64,000 nt of DNA, taken from the NCBI RefSeq assembly GCF_001524445.2, contig NZ_CP013418.1, positions 2,604,001-2,668,000 of the forward strand. Direction: 5' to 3'. The notes under the pieces are model-generated. The model searched no databases, had not been told where the DNA came from, and saw only the letters and a program-made list of their open reading frames with translations. Made by a program: the position numbers and the translations under genes. This stretch comes from Burkholderia savannae. Lineage in GTDB: Bacteria > Pseudomonadota > Gammaproteobacteria > Burkholderiales > Burkholderiaceae. This document shows, piece after piece, positions 47,051 through 60,054 of the stretch; position 1 is the first letter of the stretch; each line of letters opens with the position of its first letter.

Positions 47051-47533
47051 TCTGCGCGGCCACGCATCGCGCGCATGCGGCGAAAAAGGGGCATGGGCCG
47101 ATGCGCGCGTCGGCGCGCTGCTCGCGCATCGCCTCTTGGGCGAGCGCCGCCTGCGCCGGCATCGCGATGCGCGGCGTCGTGCTGCAACGCGGCGAATACA
47201 GTGCCGACGCGAACGGGAGAATGCCTGCGAGCGAAGAGCAGCATCTTCCGAGCCGCGAATCCGGGGCTTGGTGCGATGCAGCTTGTGCGCTGCGACGAAA
47301 GCCTTCGCGATTGCCGAAGCAAGCGGCGAACGTCGCCATGCCGCATGCGGCCGACGCGAATGCCCGGTGTGCCCGCGCGCCGTTTGAAGGAGACGCTCGG
47401 GCGTCGTCGCGAGCCGCGCAAGCCGCGCGCACGGGGGCTTGCGCACGCGGGTAAGGGAAATTCCGCAACGAAGAATGTGTTTTTTGCGTGAAGTCGTTCT
47501 TGCGCGGACTTGGATCGTCTTCTATGATGACAT

Positions 47534-47558
47534 CCATCAATGTAACGTTGATTGATGG
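47534..47558. promoter_or_regulatory. Inverted repeat before hydrolase gene
   Basis: CCATCAAT (47534-47541) and ATTGATGG (47551-47558) form a perfect 8-bp inverted repeat around a 9-bp spacer, 105 bp before the GTG start. It may be an operator; no regulator can be assigned. Confidence 0.45.
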
Positions 47559-47662
47559 TTTGATGTGAGATTGCGACCACGCCCCAATTCCCAAATCGAA
47601 CCATCGGGGGCGTTGCATCGAGTCGCACCGACGTCCCATGACGGGACCTGGAGACAAACACC

Positions 47663-48553
47663 GTGAATGCTATTGTTCGTCGCGATATTCGCTTCGCCCT
47701 GCCGCCCGACCGCATCTGCGACTGGCACACCGAAGGCGTGGGCGTGACGCATCTGTTCAACGCGCTGTCGCTGCTGTTCCCGGCGGGCGAGCGCTTCTTC
47801 ATGGATTCGGTGCGCAACTATCGCGACCGGGTCGAGGAGCCGAATCTGAAGCGCGACATCGCGGGCTTCATCGGCCAGGAAGCGATGCACACGCGCGAGC
47901 ACGTCGAGTTCAACGATCTGCTGCAGGCGGCGGGCATGCCCGCGCACAAGCTCGACAAGCGCCTGTGGACGGTGCTCGGCTGGTTCAAGAAAGCGCTGCC
48001 GAATTCGATGCAGCTCGCGATCACGATGGCGCTCGAGCACTACACCGCGATGTTCACGGGCCTCGTGCTCGCGAACCGCATCACCACCAGCGAAGTCGAC
48101 GGCTACCGCCAGATGTGGATGTGGCACTCGATGGAGGAAACCGAGCACAAGGCGGTCGCATACGACGTGTGGCGCACCGTGATGAAGCCGAGCCTGAAGA
48201 GCTACCTGCTGCGCACGAGCATGATGATGCTCGTCACGGTCGTGTTCTGGGCGACGCTGTTCGATTTCAACACGCGCTTGCTGATCTCGCATCGCCGCCG
48301 CATCGGCAAGGGCCTCGGCATCGGCAAGCTGGTCAAGTATCTGTGGGGCCCGAAGAACGGCATCTTCGCGCTGATCGCGCGCGAATGGATCGACTACTTC
48401 CGCCCGGGCTTCCATCCGTGGGATCACGACAACAGCGTGCACCTCGAGCGTCTCGACGATCTGATCGCCGAGATCGACGCGAGCAACGCGCGCCAGGCGG
48501 CGAAGGCCGCGCCGCGCCGGGTGCCGCTGCATCCGGTGCCGCAGGCGGTGTGA
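47663..48553 (+). CDS. Predicted metal-dependent hydrolase (PF10118-like)
   Basis: The 296-residue helical protein contains Glu/His motifs of a di-iron-like fold: 'GQEAMHTREHVEFND' near 71-85, 'ALEHYTAMFTG' near 123-133 and 'WHSMEETEHKAVAYD' near 154-168. A hydrophobic stretch lies near 188-205. This pattern matches the Metal_hydrol family of unknown substrate. GTG 47663 follows TGGAGAC. A strong intrinsic terminator lies 77 bp after its stop, so it is a single-gene unit. Confidence 0.88.
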   Translation: MNAIVRRDIRFALPPDRICDWHTEGVGVTHLFNALSLLFPAGERFFMDSVRNYRDRVEEPNLKRDIAGFIGQEAMHTREHVEFNDLLQAAGMPAHKLDKRLWTVLGWFKKALPNSMQLAITMALEHYTAMFTGLVLANRITTSEVDGYRQMWMWHSMEETEHKAVAYDVWRTVMKPSLKSYLLRTSMMMLVTVVFWATLFDFNTRLLISHRRRIGKGLGIGKLVKYLWGPKNGIFALIAREWIDYFRPGFHPWDHDNSVHLERLDDLIAEIDASNARQAAKAAPRRVPLHPVPQAV

Positions 48554-48629
48554 GGCCGCGATCGCGATGTAACGCAGCGCTGTAAGGCAGCGCTGTAAGG
48601 CAGGATAAGCAGGCAAATCAGGGAGAAGA

Positions 48630-48661
48630 GAAGGGCCGCTACGAGCGGCCCTTCCGTTTTT
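48630..48661 (+). terminator. Intrinsic terminator after hydrolase gene
   Basis: An 11-bp perfect stem (GAAGGGCCGCT / AGCGGCCCTTC) with a 3-base loop is followed by CGTTTTT. Confidence 0.95.
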
Positions 48662-48776
48662 CGGGCGCCGCCGCCGCACGCGTGCGCCGTTCGCGGTGCA
48701 TGGTCCGTTGTCCGCCGCGGCGTGCCGCACCGCAGCGAATACCGGGCGTTTTCGGATTCATCATATTTTTCGATGA

Positions 48777-48835
48777 CGCGGTGCATCGGGGCGCGCCGGC
48801 TCGCGACGCGCGGCGGCGCGCCCCGATGCACCGCG
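48777..48835. repeat. Perfect 22-bp inverted repeat upstream of lysP
   Basis: Positions 48777-48798 and 48814-48835 are exact reverse complements (arms begin CGCGGTGCATCGG) separated by 15 bases. No T-run follows, so it is not a standard terminator. It lies 97 bp before a TAGAAT -10-like hexamer (48932-48937) and 250 bp before lysP. Confidence 0.95.
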
Positions 48836-49082
48836 TTCTGCGCGCAACCCATTGATCGGCAAAGCGTTTTGCCGGCGGTTATCTTGCGCGTCGCAGCACG
48901 CCGTGTTGCAGGCGTGCTCTGATGAATCGGGTAGAATCCGCGCTGCGCAAAAAATGCGTGTGGCGCGGCGCGCCCGGTCGGCACCGGGCGGCGCGCCGCA
49001 GATCGTCCCGGGGACGCGCCGAATCCGGCGTCCTGCCCGGCGCGGCGTCGAACCGTCGCCCGCCGCTCCTTGCCAGCCCTTT

Positions 49083-50645
49083 ATGTCACCACACCCGAAT
49101 TCCGACCGTTCAACCGCACAATCGAAACCTCCCGAGCTGCGCCGCAGCCTGAAAGCCCGTCACCTGACGATGATCGCGATCGGCGGCTCGATCGGCACGG
49201 GGCTCTTCGTCGCGTCCGGCGCGTCGATCTCGCAGGCGGGCCCCGGCGGCGCGATGCTCGCGTACCTGCTGATCGGCGTGATGGTCTACTGCCTGATGAT
49301 GAGCCTGGGCGAGATGGCCGCGTTCATGCCGGTGTCCGGCTCGTTCGCGACTTACGGCGCGAAATACGTCGAAGAGGGTTTCGGTTTCGCGCTCGGCTGG
49401 AACTACTGGTACAACTGGGCGGTGACGATCGCGGTCGAGCTCGTCGCCGCGCAGCTCGTCATGCATTACTGGTTTCCCGACGTGCCGGGGGTCTGGTGGA
49501 GCGCCGCGTTCCTCGGCGTGATGTTCCTCCTCAATGTGCTGACCGTGCGCGGCTTCGGCGAGGCCGAATACTGGTTCGCGCTGATCAAGGTCGTCACCGT
49601 GCTCGCGTTCATCGGCGTCGGGCTGCTGATGATCTTCGGCATCCTGAAGGGCGGCCCGAGCAACGGCTGGAGCAACTTCACGATCGGCGACGCGCCGTTC
49701 GCGGGCGGCCTGCCCGCGATGATGGGCGTCGCGATGATCGCCGGCTTCTCGTTCCAGGGCACCGAGCTGATCGGCGTCGCCGCCGGCGAATCGGAAAACC
49801 CGCGCACGACGATCCCGCGCGCGGTGCGTCAGGTGTTCTGGCGCATCCTGCTGTTCTACGTGCTGGCGATTTTCGTGATCGGCGTGCTGGTTCCTTATAC
49901 CGATCCGAGCCTGCTGAAGAGCGACGTGACCGACGTCGGCGTGAGCCCGTTCACGCTCGTGTTCCGTCATGCGGGCCTCGCGTTCGCTGCGGGCGTGATG
50001 AACGCGGTGATCCTGACCGCCGTGCTGTCGGCGGGCAACTCGGGAATGTACGCGTCGACGCGGATGCTCTACAACCTCGCGACCGAAGGCCGCGCGCCGA
50101 AGCTGTTCGCGAAGCTGTCGGCGGGCGGCGTGCCGCGCAACGCGCTGTACGCGACGACCGCGGTGGGCGCGCTGTGCTTCCTGTCGTCGCTGTACGGCGA
50201 CAAGACGGTTTATCTGTGGCTCCTGAACACGTCGGGAATGACGGGCTTCATCGCGTGGCTCGGCATCGCGCTCAGCCACTATCGGTTTCGCAAGGGCTTC
50301 GTTCGGCAGGGCTTCTCGATCGATCAGCTGCCGTATCAGTCGAACCTGTATCCGTACGGCCCGATTTTCGCGTTCGCGCTGTGCATCGTGATCGCGCTCG
50401 GCCAGGACTATCAGGCGTTCCTCGCGAACAAGATCGACTGGGTCGGCGTGCTCGCGACCTACGTCGGCATTCCGCTCTTCCTCGTCGTGTGGTTCGGCTA
50501 CCGGCTCGTTCACAAGACGCGCTTCGTTCGCTTCGAAGAGATGGACATCGCGTCGTGGGTCGCCGAGCACGAGCGCGCGGCGGCGCGCGAAGCGCGCGAG
50601 GCGGCGGCCGTGCGCGTGCCGTCGAGCCCCGAAGCGGCTTCGTAA
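49083..50645 (+). CDS. lysP: Lysine-specific permease
   Basis: The 520-residue APC-family transporter has 12 predicted helices and aligns closely with E. coli LysP throughout: 'LKARHLTMIAIGGSIGTGLF', 'SGSFATYGAKYVEEGFGF', 'FSFQGTELIGVAAGESE', 'LSAGNSGMYASTRMLY' and 'LLNTSGMTGFIAWLG'. It imports lysine with protons. The C-terminus has about 30 extra Ala/Glu-rich residues. ATG 49083 is the family start. A long leader (about 145 nt from TAGAAT at 48932) could allow post-transcriptional control. A terminator follows. Confidence 0.95.
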   Translation: MSPHPNSDRSTAQSKPPELRRSLKARHLTMIAIGGSIGTGLFVASGASISQAGPGGAMLAYLLIGVMVYCLMMSLGEMAAFMPVSGSFATYGAKYVEEGFGFALGWNYWYNWAVTIAVELVAAQLVMHYWFPDVPGVWWSAAFLGVMFLLNVLTVRGFGEAEYWFALIKVVTVLAFIGVGLLMIFGILKGGPSNGWSNFTIGDAPFAGGLPAMMGVAMIAGFSFQGTELIGVAAGESENPRTTIPRAVRQVFWRILLFYVLAIFVIGVLVPYTDPSLLKSDVTDVGVSPFTLVFRHAGLAFAAGVMNAVILTAVLSAGNSGMYASTRMLYNLATEGRAPKLFAKLSAGGVPRNALYATTAVGALCFLSSLYGDKTVYLWLLNTSGMTGFIAWLGIALSHYRFRKGFVRQGFSIDQLPYQSNLYPYGPIFAFALCIVIALGQDYQAFLANKIDWVGVLATYVGIPLFLVVWFGYRLVHKTRFVRFEEMDIASWVAEHERAAAREAREAAAVRVPSSPEAAS

Positions 50646-50693
50646 TGCATCGCGTCGCGCGCTCGCCGCGCGACGCTCGCTGCAATGTCGACG

Positions 50694-50729
50694 AGCGGCC
50701 GGCCCGGCATCGGGCCGGCCGCTTTTTTT
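50694..50729 (+). terminator. Intrinsic terminator after lysP
   Basis: A 13-bp perfect stem (AGCGGCCGGCCCG / CGGGCCGGCCGCT) with a GCAT loop is followed by seven T residues. Confidence 0.97.
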
Positions 50730-51204
50730 GTTCACGTTGCCCGTCGCTTTTGTTTTGATGCTCGACGGCGTGCGTGGCGCATCGCGAACGTCGCGCGAGC
50801 GAACGTGGCGCTCGCCGCTCGCCGCTCGCGGTCGGCGACATGCGGCCCTTGCGGCCGTCGTCGGAATCGGCGCGGCGCCGGATCAGGCCGCCGCCGTCGA
50901 ACTCGCGCGGCAGCGCGGCGAGGTTCGACGAGCGCATTGCACACGGCCATCGCCGGTGTGGGTGCGGAGCGAGCGAGTCCCGCAATACCGAGACGACACT
51001 CTACGAATCGACTATTTGGCCGCTTTATCGTTTACCGGTTTTTCAGGGAAGACGATTCTCGCAACGGAAAGGCGCGTGGATCGAATGCGCGCGGCTACGC
51101 GGCAATGCGCCGCGCGCGTTCGAAGCGTTTGAATGTTGCGTGCGCGCGCCGATATGGCGGCGCGCGATGCGTGCGTCGTCGTTCGAGTAACCGAGGAGCA
51201 GGCG
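50730..51204. other. Intergenic region, no gene seen
   Basis: This gap after the lysP terminator holds only Arg/Ala-rich shadow frames and the leader of the esterase gene. Confidence 0.5.
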
Positions 51205-52083
51205 ATGCTGGCAGGGATGATGTTGATCGGATCGGCCGTGACGCTCGGCGTGTGGGCCGGCCGCAATCCGTTGGTCGTACTGAACGCGGCGGCTCGCCGC
51301 GCGACGTTTGCCGGCCGTTTCGACATCGTCTACGGTGCGGGGCCGCGCCGTTCGCTCGACGTCTATTTGCCGGCCGGACGCGGCGCGCGCACGTGCGGCG
51401 ACGGCAAGCCGCTCGTCGTGTTCTTCTATGGCGGCAGCTGGCAGAGCGGCCGGCGCGGCGATTACCGGTTCGTCGGCGAGGCGCTCGCGTCGCGCGGCTG
51501 CGTCGTCGCGATTCCCGACTATCGGCTGTATCCGGGCGCGGTGTTTCCGGACTTCGTCGAAGACGCAGCCGCGGCGGTGCGCTGGGCGCGCGATCATGCG
51601 GCCGAGCTCGGCGCGGACCCGCGCCGCGTGTACGTCGCGGGTCACTCGGCGGGGGCGCAGATCGCGGCGCTGCTCGCGACCGACGGCCGCTTTCTCGATG
51701 CGCACGGTCTGGGCAAGCGCGATCTTGCGGGCGTGGTCGGACTCGCCGGTCCGTACGATTTCCTGCCGCTCGCCGACGCGACGCTGATGCGGATCTTTCC
51801 CGAGCCCGTGCGCGACGCGAGCCAGCCGATCCGCTTCGTCGACGGCAGCGAGCCGCCGATGCTGCTCGTATCGGGCCTAAACGACGCGACGGTGAGGCCG
51901 GGCAACACGGCGCGGTTCGCTGCGCGCGTCGCCGCCGCGGGCGGCGCGGTGCAGGTCAGGCTCTATCCGCGCATCGGGCATGCGCTGCTCGTCGGCGCAC
52001 TGGGCATGCCGATGCGGCGCTTTCTGCCGGTGCTCGACGACGTAGCGGAATTCGTGCGCGCGGCGCCGCGAGTTCGCGCATGA
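51205..52083 (+). CDS. Alpha/beta hydrolase (BD-FAE/esterase family)
   Basis: The 292-residue hydrolase starts with a hydrophobic N-terminus (about 1-20, possible anchor), then the oxyanion motif 'VFFYGGSWQSG', nucleophile elbow 'VAGHSAGAQIA', acid near 'SGLNDATVRPGN' and His in 'YPRIGHALLVG'. This is the carboxylesterase/BD-FAE type; the substrate is an ester. ATG 51205 follows GAGGAG; longer frames lack similarity. It is a stand-alone gene convergent with the ben operon. Confidence 0.87.
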   Translation: MLAGMMLIGSAVTLGVWAGRNPLVVLNAAARRATFAGRFDIVYGAGPRRSLDVYLPAGRGARTCGDGKPLVVFFYGGSWQSGRRGDYRFVGEALASRGCVVAIPDYRLYPGAVFPDFVEDAAAAVRWARDHAAELGADPRRVYVAGHSAGAQIAALLATDGRFLDAHGLGKRDLAGVVGLAGPYDFLPLADATLMRIFPEPVRDASQPIRFVDGSEPPMLLVSGLNDATVRPGNTARFAARVAAAGGAVQVRLYPRIGHALLVGALGMPMRRFLPVLDDVAEFVRAAPRVRA

Positions 52084-52110
52084 AATTCCGCAGCGTTAAT
52101 ACGCGTGCGC

Positions 52111-52140
52111 AAACGCACGCAAACGCACGCAAACGCACGC
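52111..52140. repeat. 10-bp direct repeat, three copies
   Basis: AAACGCACGC is present three times in tandem, followed by related GTGCGCACGC sequence, in the spacer between the convergent esterase and benD genes. Confidence 0.9.
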
Positions 52141-52159
52141 GTGCGCACGCACGCGGCGC

Positions 52160-55876
<3,717 letters not shown>

Positions 55877-56097
55877 GGGGGGCGTCTCCTGATGGGCTCT
55901 GTTCGTGGCCGGCGTGCGTCCGGACGAGCGGTCCGTCGCTGCGCCGCAATGCGCGTCGTGCGGAAAACCCGGATGAACCTGCGATGCTTCGCAGGTATAG
56001 TGCTTGACGACAACGCGGTCAGATTGAGGATAGTTGCCGGCAAAACGGTGCGTCCAACACCGATTGAGTATCGGATCGATATCCACGAGGTATGAAG

Positions 56098-57012
56098 ATG
56101 GAACTGCGGCACTTGCGCTACTTCGTCGCGGTCGCGGAGGAGCAGAATTTCACGCGCGCGGCCGAGCGCCTGCACATCGCGCAGCCGCCGCTGAGCCGGC
56201 AGATCCAGCAGCTCGAGGACGCGCTCGGCGTGATGCTGTTCGAGCGGCACGCTCGGCCGCTGAAGATGACCGATGCGGGGCGTTTCTTCTATTCGCACGC
56301 GGTGCAACTGCTCGCGCAGACGGCCGAGCTCGAATCGATGACGAAGCGCATCGGCAAGATCGAGCGCGCGCTGTCGGTCGGCTATGTCGGCTCGACGCTG
56401 TATGGGATGCTGCCGAGAATCATCCGCCGCTTTCGCGACGAATACGGCGAGGTCGAGCTGAGCCTGCACGAGATGTCGACGATGGATCAGATCAAGGCGC
56501 TGAAGGAGGGGAGGATCGACGTCGGCTTCGGCCGCATTCGCCACGAAGACCCGAGCGTGCGGCGCATCGTGTTGCGCGAGGAGCGGATGATCGTCGCGCT
56601 GCCGCTCGGGCATCCGCTCGAAGCGGCGAAGCCGGTGCTGTCGCTGCACGATCTCGTCAACGAGACGCTGATCATCTTTCCGAAGACGCCGCGGCCGAGC
56701 TACGCGGACCAGGTGCTCGCCGCGTTTCACGATCGCGCGCTGAAGCCGCGCCGGATCTACGAGACGCGCGAGCTGCAGATCGCGCTCGGGCTCGTCGCGG
56801 CGGGCGAGGGCGTATCGGTCGTGCCGCACAGCGTGTACGGGCTCAAGCGCGACGACGTCGGCTACAAGGAGCTCGACGATTCGAATCTCGTGTCGCCGAT
56901 CATCATGAGCACGCGGATGCTCGACGAATCGGAGGACATCCGCGCAATGCTCGAACTGATCTATCGCTTGTACGACGAATTCCAGATGGATTACCTGCCG
57001 CCGCACGAATGA
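56098..57012 (+). CDS. LysR-family regulator (BenM/CatM-like)
   Basis: The 304-residue LysR-type regulator begins [20 protein letters not shown] with the helix-turn-helix in residues 18-37 ('[16 protein letters not shown]') and an effector domain from about 90. It is divergent from benA, as BenM/CatM regulators are, and would activate the operon with benzoate or muconate. ATG 56098 is preferred over 56092 because GAGG at 56087-56090 is 7 bp before it and only 1 bp before the other. Confidence 0.9.
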   Translation: MELRHLRYFVAVAEEQNFTRAAERLHIAQPPLSRQIQQLEDALGVMLFERHARPLKMTDAGRFFYSHAVQLLAQTAELESMTKRIGKIERALSVGYVGSTLYGMLPRIIRRFRDEYGEVELSLHEMSTMDQIKALKEGRIDVGFGRIRHEDPSVRRIVLREERMIVALPLGHPLEAAKPVLSLHDLVNETLIIFPKTPRPSYADQVLAAFHDRALKPRRIYETRELQIALGLVAAGEGVSVVPHSVYGLKRDDVGYKELDDSNLVSPIIMSTRMLDESEDIRAMLELIYRLYDEFQMDYLPPHE

Positions 57013-57264
57013 CGCGGCGCGGTTGCGTCATGCGTTGCGAGCGCGCGCGAGGAGCGGGCCGTCGGGACGGCGGCGAATGCCGCGAGGGCGCGCGGTGCGC
57101 CGCGCGTTCGCGTTCTTCATCGGTTAGCCTAACGAACCGTTTCGCCGTGACCTAGAATCCAACCATCACTTCGTTCGATGCGCGTCATCGTCGTTTCCGA
57201 AGCGATTGCCCCGGGGGAAGATCGATCGTCAGGTTGGCTTCAGATCACATGCGAGGAGGGCGTC

Positions 57265-57477
57265 ATGGCTCGCAAATACATCGATTGCCGGGAGTTTCCG
57301 AGCGAAATGCACTGCACCGTCGCGCTGTCCGCCGATTCGGATGACGAATTGATGGAGGCCGCCGTGCAGCACGCGGTCACGGTTCATCGTCATACCGATT
57401 CGCCGGAATTGCGCGCGCAGCTGAAGACGCTTTTTCACGACGGCACGCCGCCCGTCGACGCGCCGCGTCAAGCGTAG
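57265..57477 (+). CDS. DUF1059 small protein
   Basis: The 70-residue protein 'MARKYIDCREFPSEMHCTVA' with C-terminal 'HAVTVHRHTDSPELRAQLKT' fits the DUF1059 family. Conserved Cys8, Cys16 and the His residues suggest metal or redox chemistry, unproven. ATG 57265 follows GAGGAGG; the longer frame from 57178 is not conserved. Confidence 0.87.
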   Translation: MARKYIDCREFPSEMHCTVALSADSDDELMEAAVQHAVTVHRHTDSPELRAQLKTLFHDGTPPVDAPRQA

Positions 57478-57684
57478 CGCCGACGGAACGGCCGATGCGT
57501 GTCGGTGTTGCATCGGCCGGCGGGTGCGTGTGTCGAGCCCGCCCGGGCCGCGCGCTCCAATCCGCCGCCGTGCCGGTGAGCCGGCGGCGGATGCGCGCTT
57601 GCGCCCGGACGCGGCGGCACGTACCGCACGGCCGCGCGGCGTGCGGTCCTTTTTCGTCTTTTTCTCTTGCCGAAGCTTGCCGCG

Positions 57685-58122
57685 TCACGCGGCCGATTCG
57701 GCGCGCTTCATCGCCGCGACGAGCGCGTTGAATCCGGCCCAGCCCCAGTAGACCCGGTGGCGCGCGATGCGCCCGCCGGCGACGTCGATCGATTCGATCA
57801 GGTCGATCTGATCGCCTTGCGGCGTTTCGCGGGGATATTCCCAGATCAATTGCCGGCCGTTCGTGAAGAACGTATCGGTGCGGTGCCAGCGTGCAAGCTC
57901 GTTCGGCAGTTGCCGGAATCCCGCTTCGAAGAACGCGCGGATCGCCGCGCTGCCCTGAAGCACTCCGTCGGGGCGCTCGCGCAGCACGGCGACGATCAGC
58001 GGCGTCTCGAGTATCGCGTCGGGCGCGTAGAGCGCCATCAGCGCGTCGAGGTCGCGGCGCACGACGGCGTCGTGCCATGCGGCGTGGATGTGTCGGATCT
58101 CTGCAGGCGTCGTGTCGGTCAT
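57685..58122 (-). CDS. SnoaL/NTF2-like protein
   Basis: The 145-residue protein has the cone-shaped SnoaL-like fold pattern ('IHAAWHDAVVRRDLDALMALYAPDAILETP', 'IRAFFEAGFRQLP', 'DLIESIDVAGGRIARHRVYWGW'). Such proteins are small-molecule isomerases, hydrolases or binders. ATG 58122 follows AAGGAG. An ArsR gene is divergent and may control it. Confidence 0.88.
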   Translation of the reverse strand: MTDTTPAEIRHIHAAWHDAVVRRDLDALMALYAPDAILETPLIVAVLRERPDGVLQGSAAIRAFFEAGFRQLPNELARWHRTDTFFTNGRQLIWEYPRETPQGDQIDLIESIDVAGGRIARHRVYWGWAGFNALVAAMKRAESAA

Positions 58123-58265
58123 TTCGGGCTCCTTGGCGAAAGCGGCGACGGGAAGGTTCGTCAAGCGTAGCCGCGCCGGCGCGCCGGATGTTTCGACGCG
58201 CATCGAAGCGTCGGCGGCCGGGCGGTGCTATCTTCGTCGACACCGCTCGATTCGACGGATCTCCC

Positions 58266-58970
58266 ATGGAAGCTCAAGCGAACATCGTCACATCCGCGTT
58301 CCTGATCGCCGACCCGGCGCGTCTCGCGATTCTCGTGAGCCTTCTGGACGGCCGCGCGCGGCCGGCGGGCGAGCTTGCGCGCGTGGCCGGCGTGAGCCCG
58401 CAGACGGCGAGCTCGCACCTGCGCAAGCTCGTGGACGGCGAGTTGCTCGCCGTCGAATCGGAAGGGCGGCATCGCTACTATCGGTTGTCGAGCCCGCAGG
58501 TCGCGTTCGCGCTCGAAAGTCTCGCCGCGATCGAGACGCGGCGTCCGCTTCCGCCGCGTCCGCGCGCGGGCATGCGGCGTCTGCAATTCGCGCGCTGCTG
58601 CTACGACCATCTCGCGGGGCGCGTGGGCGTCGCGATGACGCAGCGGATGCAGGCGCTCGGCCTGCTCGCAGCCGCGCCGGACAAGCGCTTCGACGTCACG
58701 CCGTCGGGGCGCGCGTGGTTTTCCGAACTGGGCGTGGAGGTCGACGGCTTGACGGCGGGCCGGCGAGGCGTCGCGACCCAATGCCTCGATTCGACCGAGC
58801 GGCAGCATCATCTGGCGGGCCCGCTCGGCGCGCAGCTGATGCGCTGCCTGTGCGAGCGCGGATGGCTGCGGCGCGTCGCGGCGTCACGCGAGATACAGGT
58901 CACGCCGCGCGGCTGGACGGGCTTGCGAGAGCGGCTCGGGATCGACGCGGCCGCATTGTCAGCCCGATGA
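58266..58970 (+). CDS. ArsR-family regulator with long C-terminal domain
   Basis: The 234-residue protein has an ArsR winged helix (about 12-85: 'DPARLAILVSLLDGRARPAGELARVAGVSPQTASSHLRKLV') and a 140-residue C-terminal region with paired Cys ('FARCCYDHLAGRVG', 'MRCLCERGW'). No metal-site CxC motif stands in the helix. It belongs to the larger YczG-like ArsR group. It is divergent from the SnoaL gene by 143 bp. Its end overlaps the convergent epimerase gene by 12 bp. Confidence 0.88.
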   Translation: MEAQANIVTSAFLIADPARLAILVSLLDGRARPAGELARVAGVSPQTASSHLRKLVDGELLAVESEGRHRYYRLSSPQVAFALESLAAIETRRPLPPRPRAGMRRLQFARCCYDHLAGRVGVAMTQRMQALGLLAAAPDKRFDVTPSGRAWFSELGVEVDGLTAGRRGVATQCLDSTERQHHLAGPLGAQLMRCLCERGWLRRVAASREIQVTPRGWTGLRERLGIDAAALSAR

Positions 58971-59960
58971 CGGCGCAACGCGCGGTGCGCGGCCGCTCAG
59001 GCAGCCGAGCGCATCGAGCGTCGTTTCCACCGCCGCGTCGAGCGGCGTGTGCGGCTCGCGTCCGAGCGCGGCGACGAGCTTCGCGTTGTCCATGCGCAGC
59101 GCTTCGCGCCACAGATAGCGCATCTCGCGCATTTCGCGGCAGGTCGTGACGAACGGCGACGCGAGCGTCACGAGCCACCACGGAAACGCAGCGATGCGCG
59201 GCTCGACGCCCGTTCGCCGCGCGACGACGCGGCGGATCGCCGCGCTCATTTGCGCGCCGTCGGCGTCCCAATGGCCGGCCATGTGGAAGCATGAGAATGC
59301 GTCGAGCGCGTCGCGGCGCGCGAGCAATTCGACCATCGTGCGCGCGACGTCGGGCAGATACGCCCACTGATGGCCGACGCCCGCGCGGCCGGGCGAGCGT
59401 ACGGTCCGCACGGGCCGCCCGGATTTCGCGAGAGCTTGGGAAAACCAGTTGTTGCGCGCACCGGGGCCGAAGAAGTCGCCGGCCCGAACGATCAGAACGC
59501 GCGCGCCCGCATCCGCGGCGTCGTGCAAGCGCCGTTCCATCTCGACGCGGATCGCGCCCTTGCGGGTCAGCGGGCGCTGCGGCGAATCCTCTCGCAGCAG
59601 GTGGCCGGCGTCGGGCCCGAAGTTGTAGACGGTGCCGGGCAGCACGATCGTCGCGCGTTCGCGCGCTGCGGCCGCGATCGTGCTGTCGAGCATCGGCAGC
59701 ACCAATTCGTTCCAGCGGCGATAGCCGGGCGGATTGACCGCGTGCACGATCACCGCGCAGCCGCGCGCGGCATCGGCGACGTCGCGCGGATTCAACGCGT
59801 CGCCGAGCCGCCAGTCGATGTCCGCCGCGCCGCCATTCGCCGCCGGCGACGAGCGCGCGAGCGCCCGCACGCGCCAGCCCGCGTCGCGCAGCGCTCGCGC
59901 CATTTCTCCACCGATTCCGCCCGCCGCGCCCACCACGAGCGCCGTGTCGAGAGTCGCCAT
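58959..59960 (-). CDS. NAD-dependent epimerase/dehydratase family protein
   Basis: The 333-residue extended SDR has the N-terminal 'ALVVGAAGGIGGEMARAL' cofactor loop and 'VLPGTVYNFGPD' where a catalytic Tyr is expected (Y-x3-K is not kept). It then has 'VLIVRAGDFFGPGARNNWF'. The missing Lys suggests an atypical or non-reducing role. ATG 59960 lies 94 bp from a divergent LysR gene, its likely regulator. Confidence 0.85.
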   Translation of the reverse strand: MATLDTALVVGAAGGIGGEMARALRDAGWRVRALARSSPAANGGAADIDWRLGDALNPRDVADAARGCAVIVHAVNPPGYRRWNELVLPMLDSTIAAAARERATIVLPGTVYNFGPDAGHLLREDSPQRPLTRKGAIRVEMERRLHDAADAGARVLIVRAGDFFGPGARNNWFSQALAKSGRPVRTVRSPGRAGVGHQWAYLPDVARTMVELLARRDALDAFSCFHMAGHWDADGAQMSAAIRRVVARRTGVEPRIAAFPWWLVTLASPFVTTCREMREMRYLWREALRMDNAKLVAALGREPHTPLDAAVETTLDALGCLSGRAPRVAPSSG

Positions 59961-60054
59961 CGCTTGCTCCTGAACGTGATCCACAGGCGCATTCTGCGCC
60001 GCGCGCGGATCGATTAACATTACCGAATCTCGTCTAACGGCTATACATTTTCGT

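Larger units (their letters stand above)
46972..47662. other. Divergent spacer, no gene seen
   Basis: Between the nuclease and the metal-dependent hydrolase lies 690 bp without a convincing gene. It holds the FNR-like box at 47037 and an inverted repeat at 47534. Its right third is A/T-richer, as expected for promoters. Confidence 0.5.

Noticed and set aside
46995..47387. 130-residue plus-strand frame upstream of the hydrolase gene
   Set aside because: The FNR box and nuclease promoter lie inside it, composition is Arg/Ala-rich and no ribosome-binding site is seen.
48720..49082. Possible lysine riboswitch before lysP
   Set aside because: I cannot identify the conserved lysine-riboswitch core; only the 22-bp inverted repeat and a long leader are evident.
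55877..56097. BenM-type ATAC-N7-GTAT operator between benA and the LysR gene
   Set aside because: Several partial ATAG/GTAT elements are present but no convincing full site could be read by eye.
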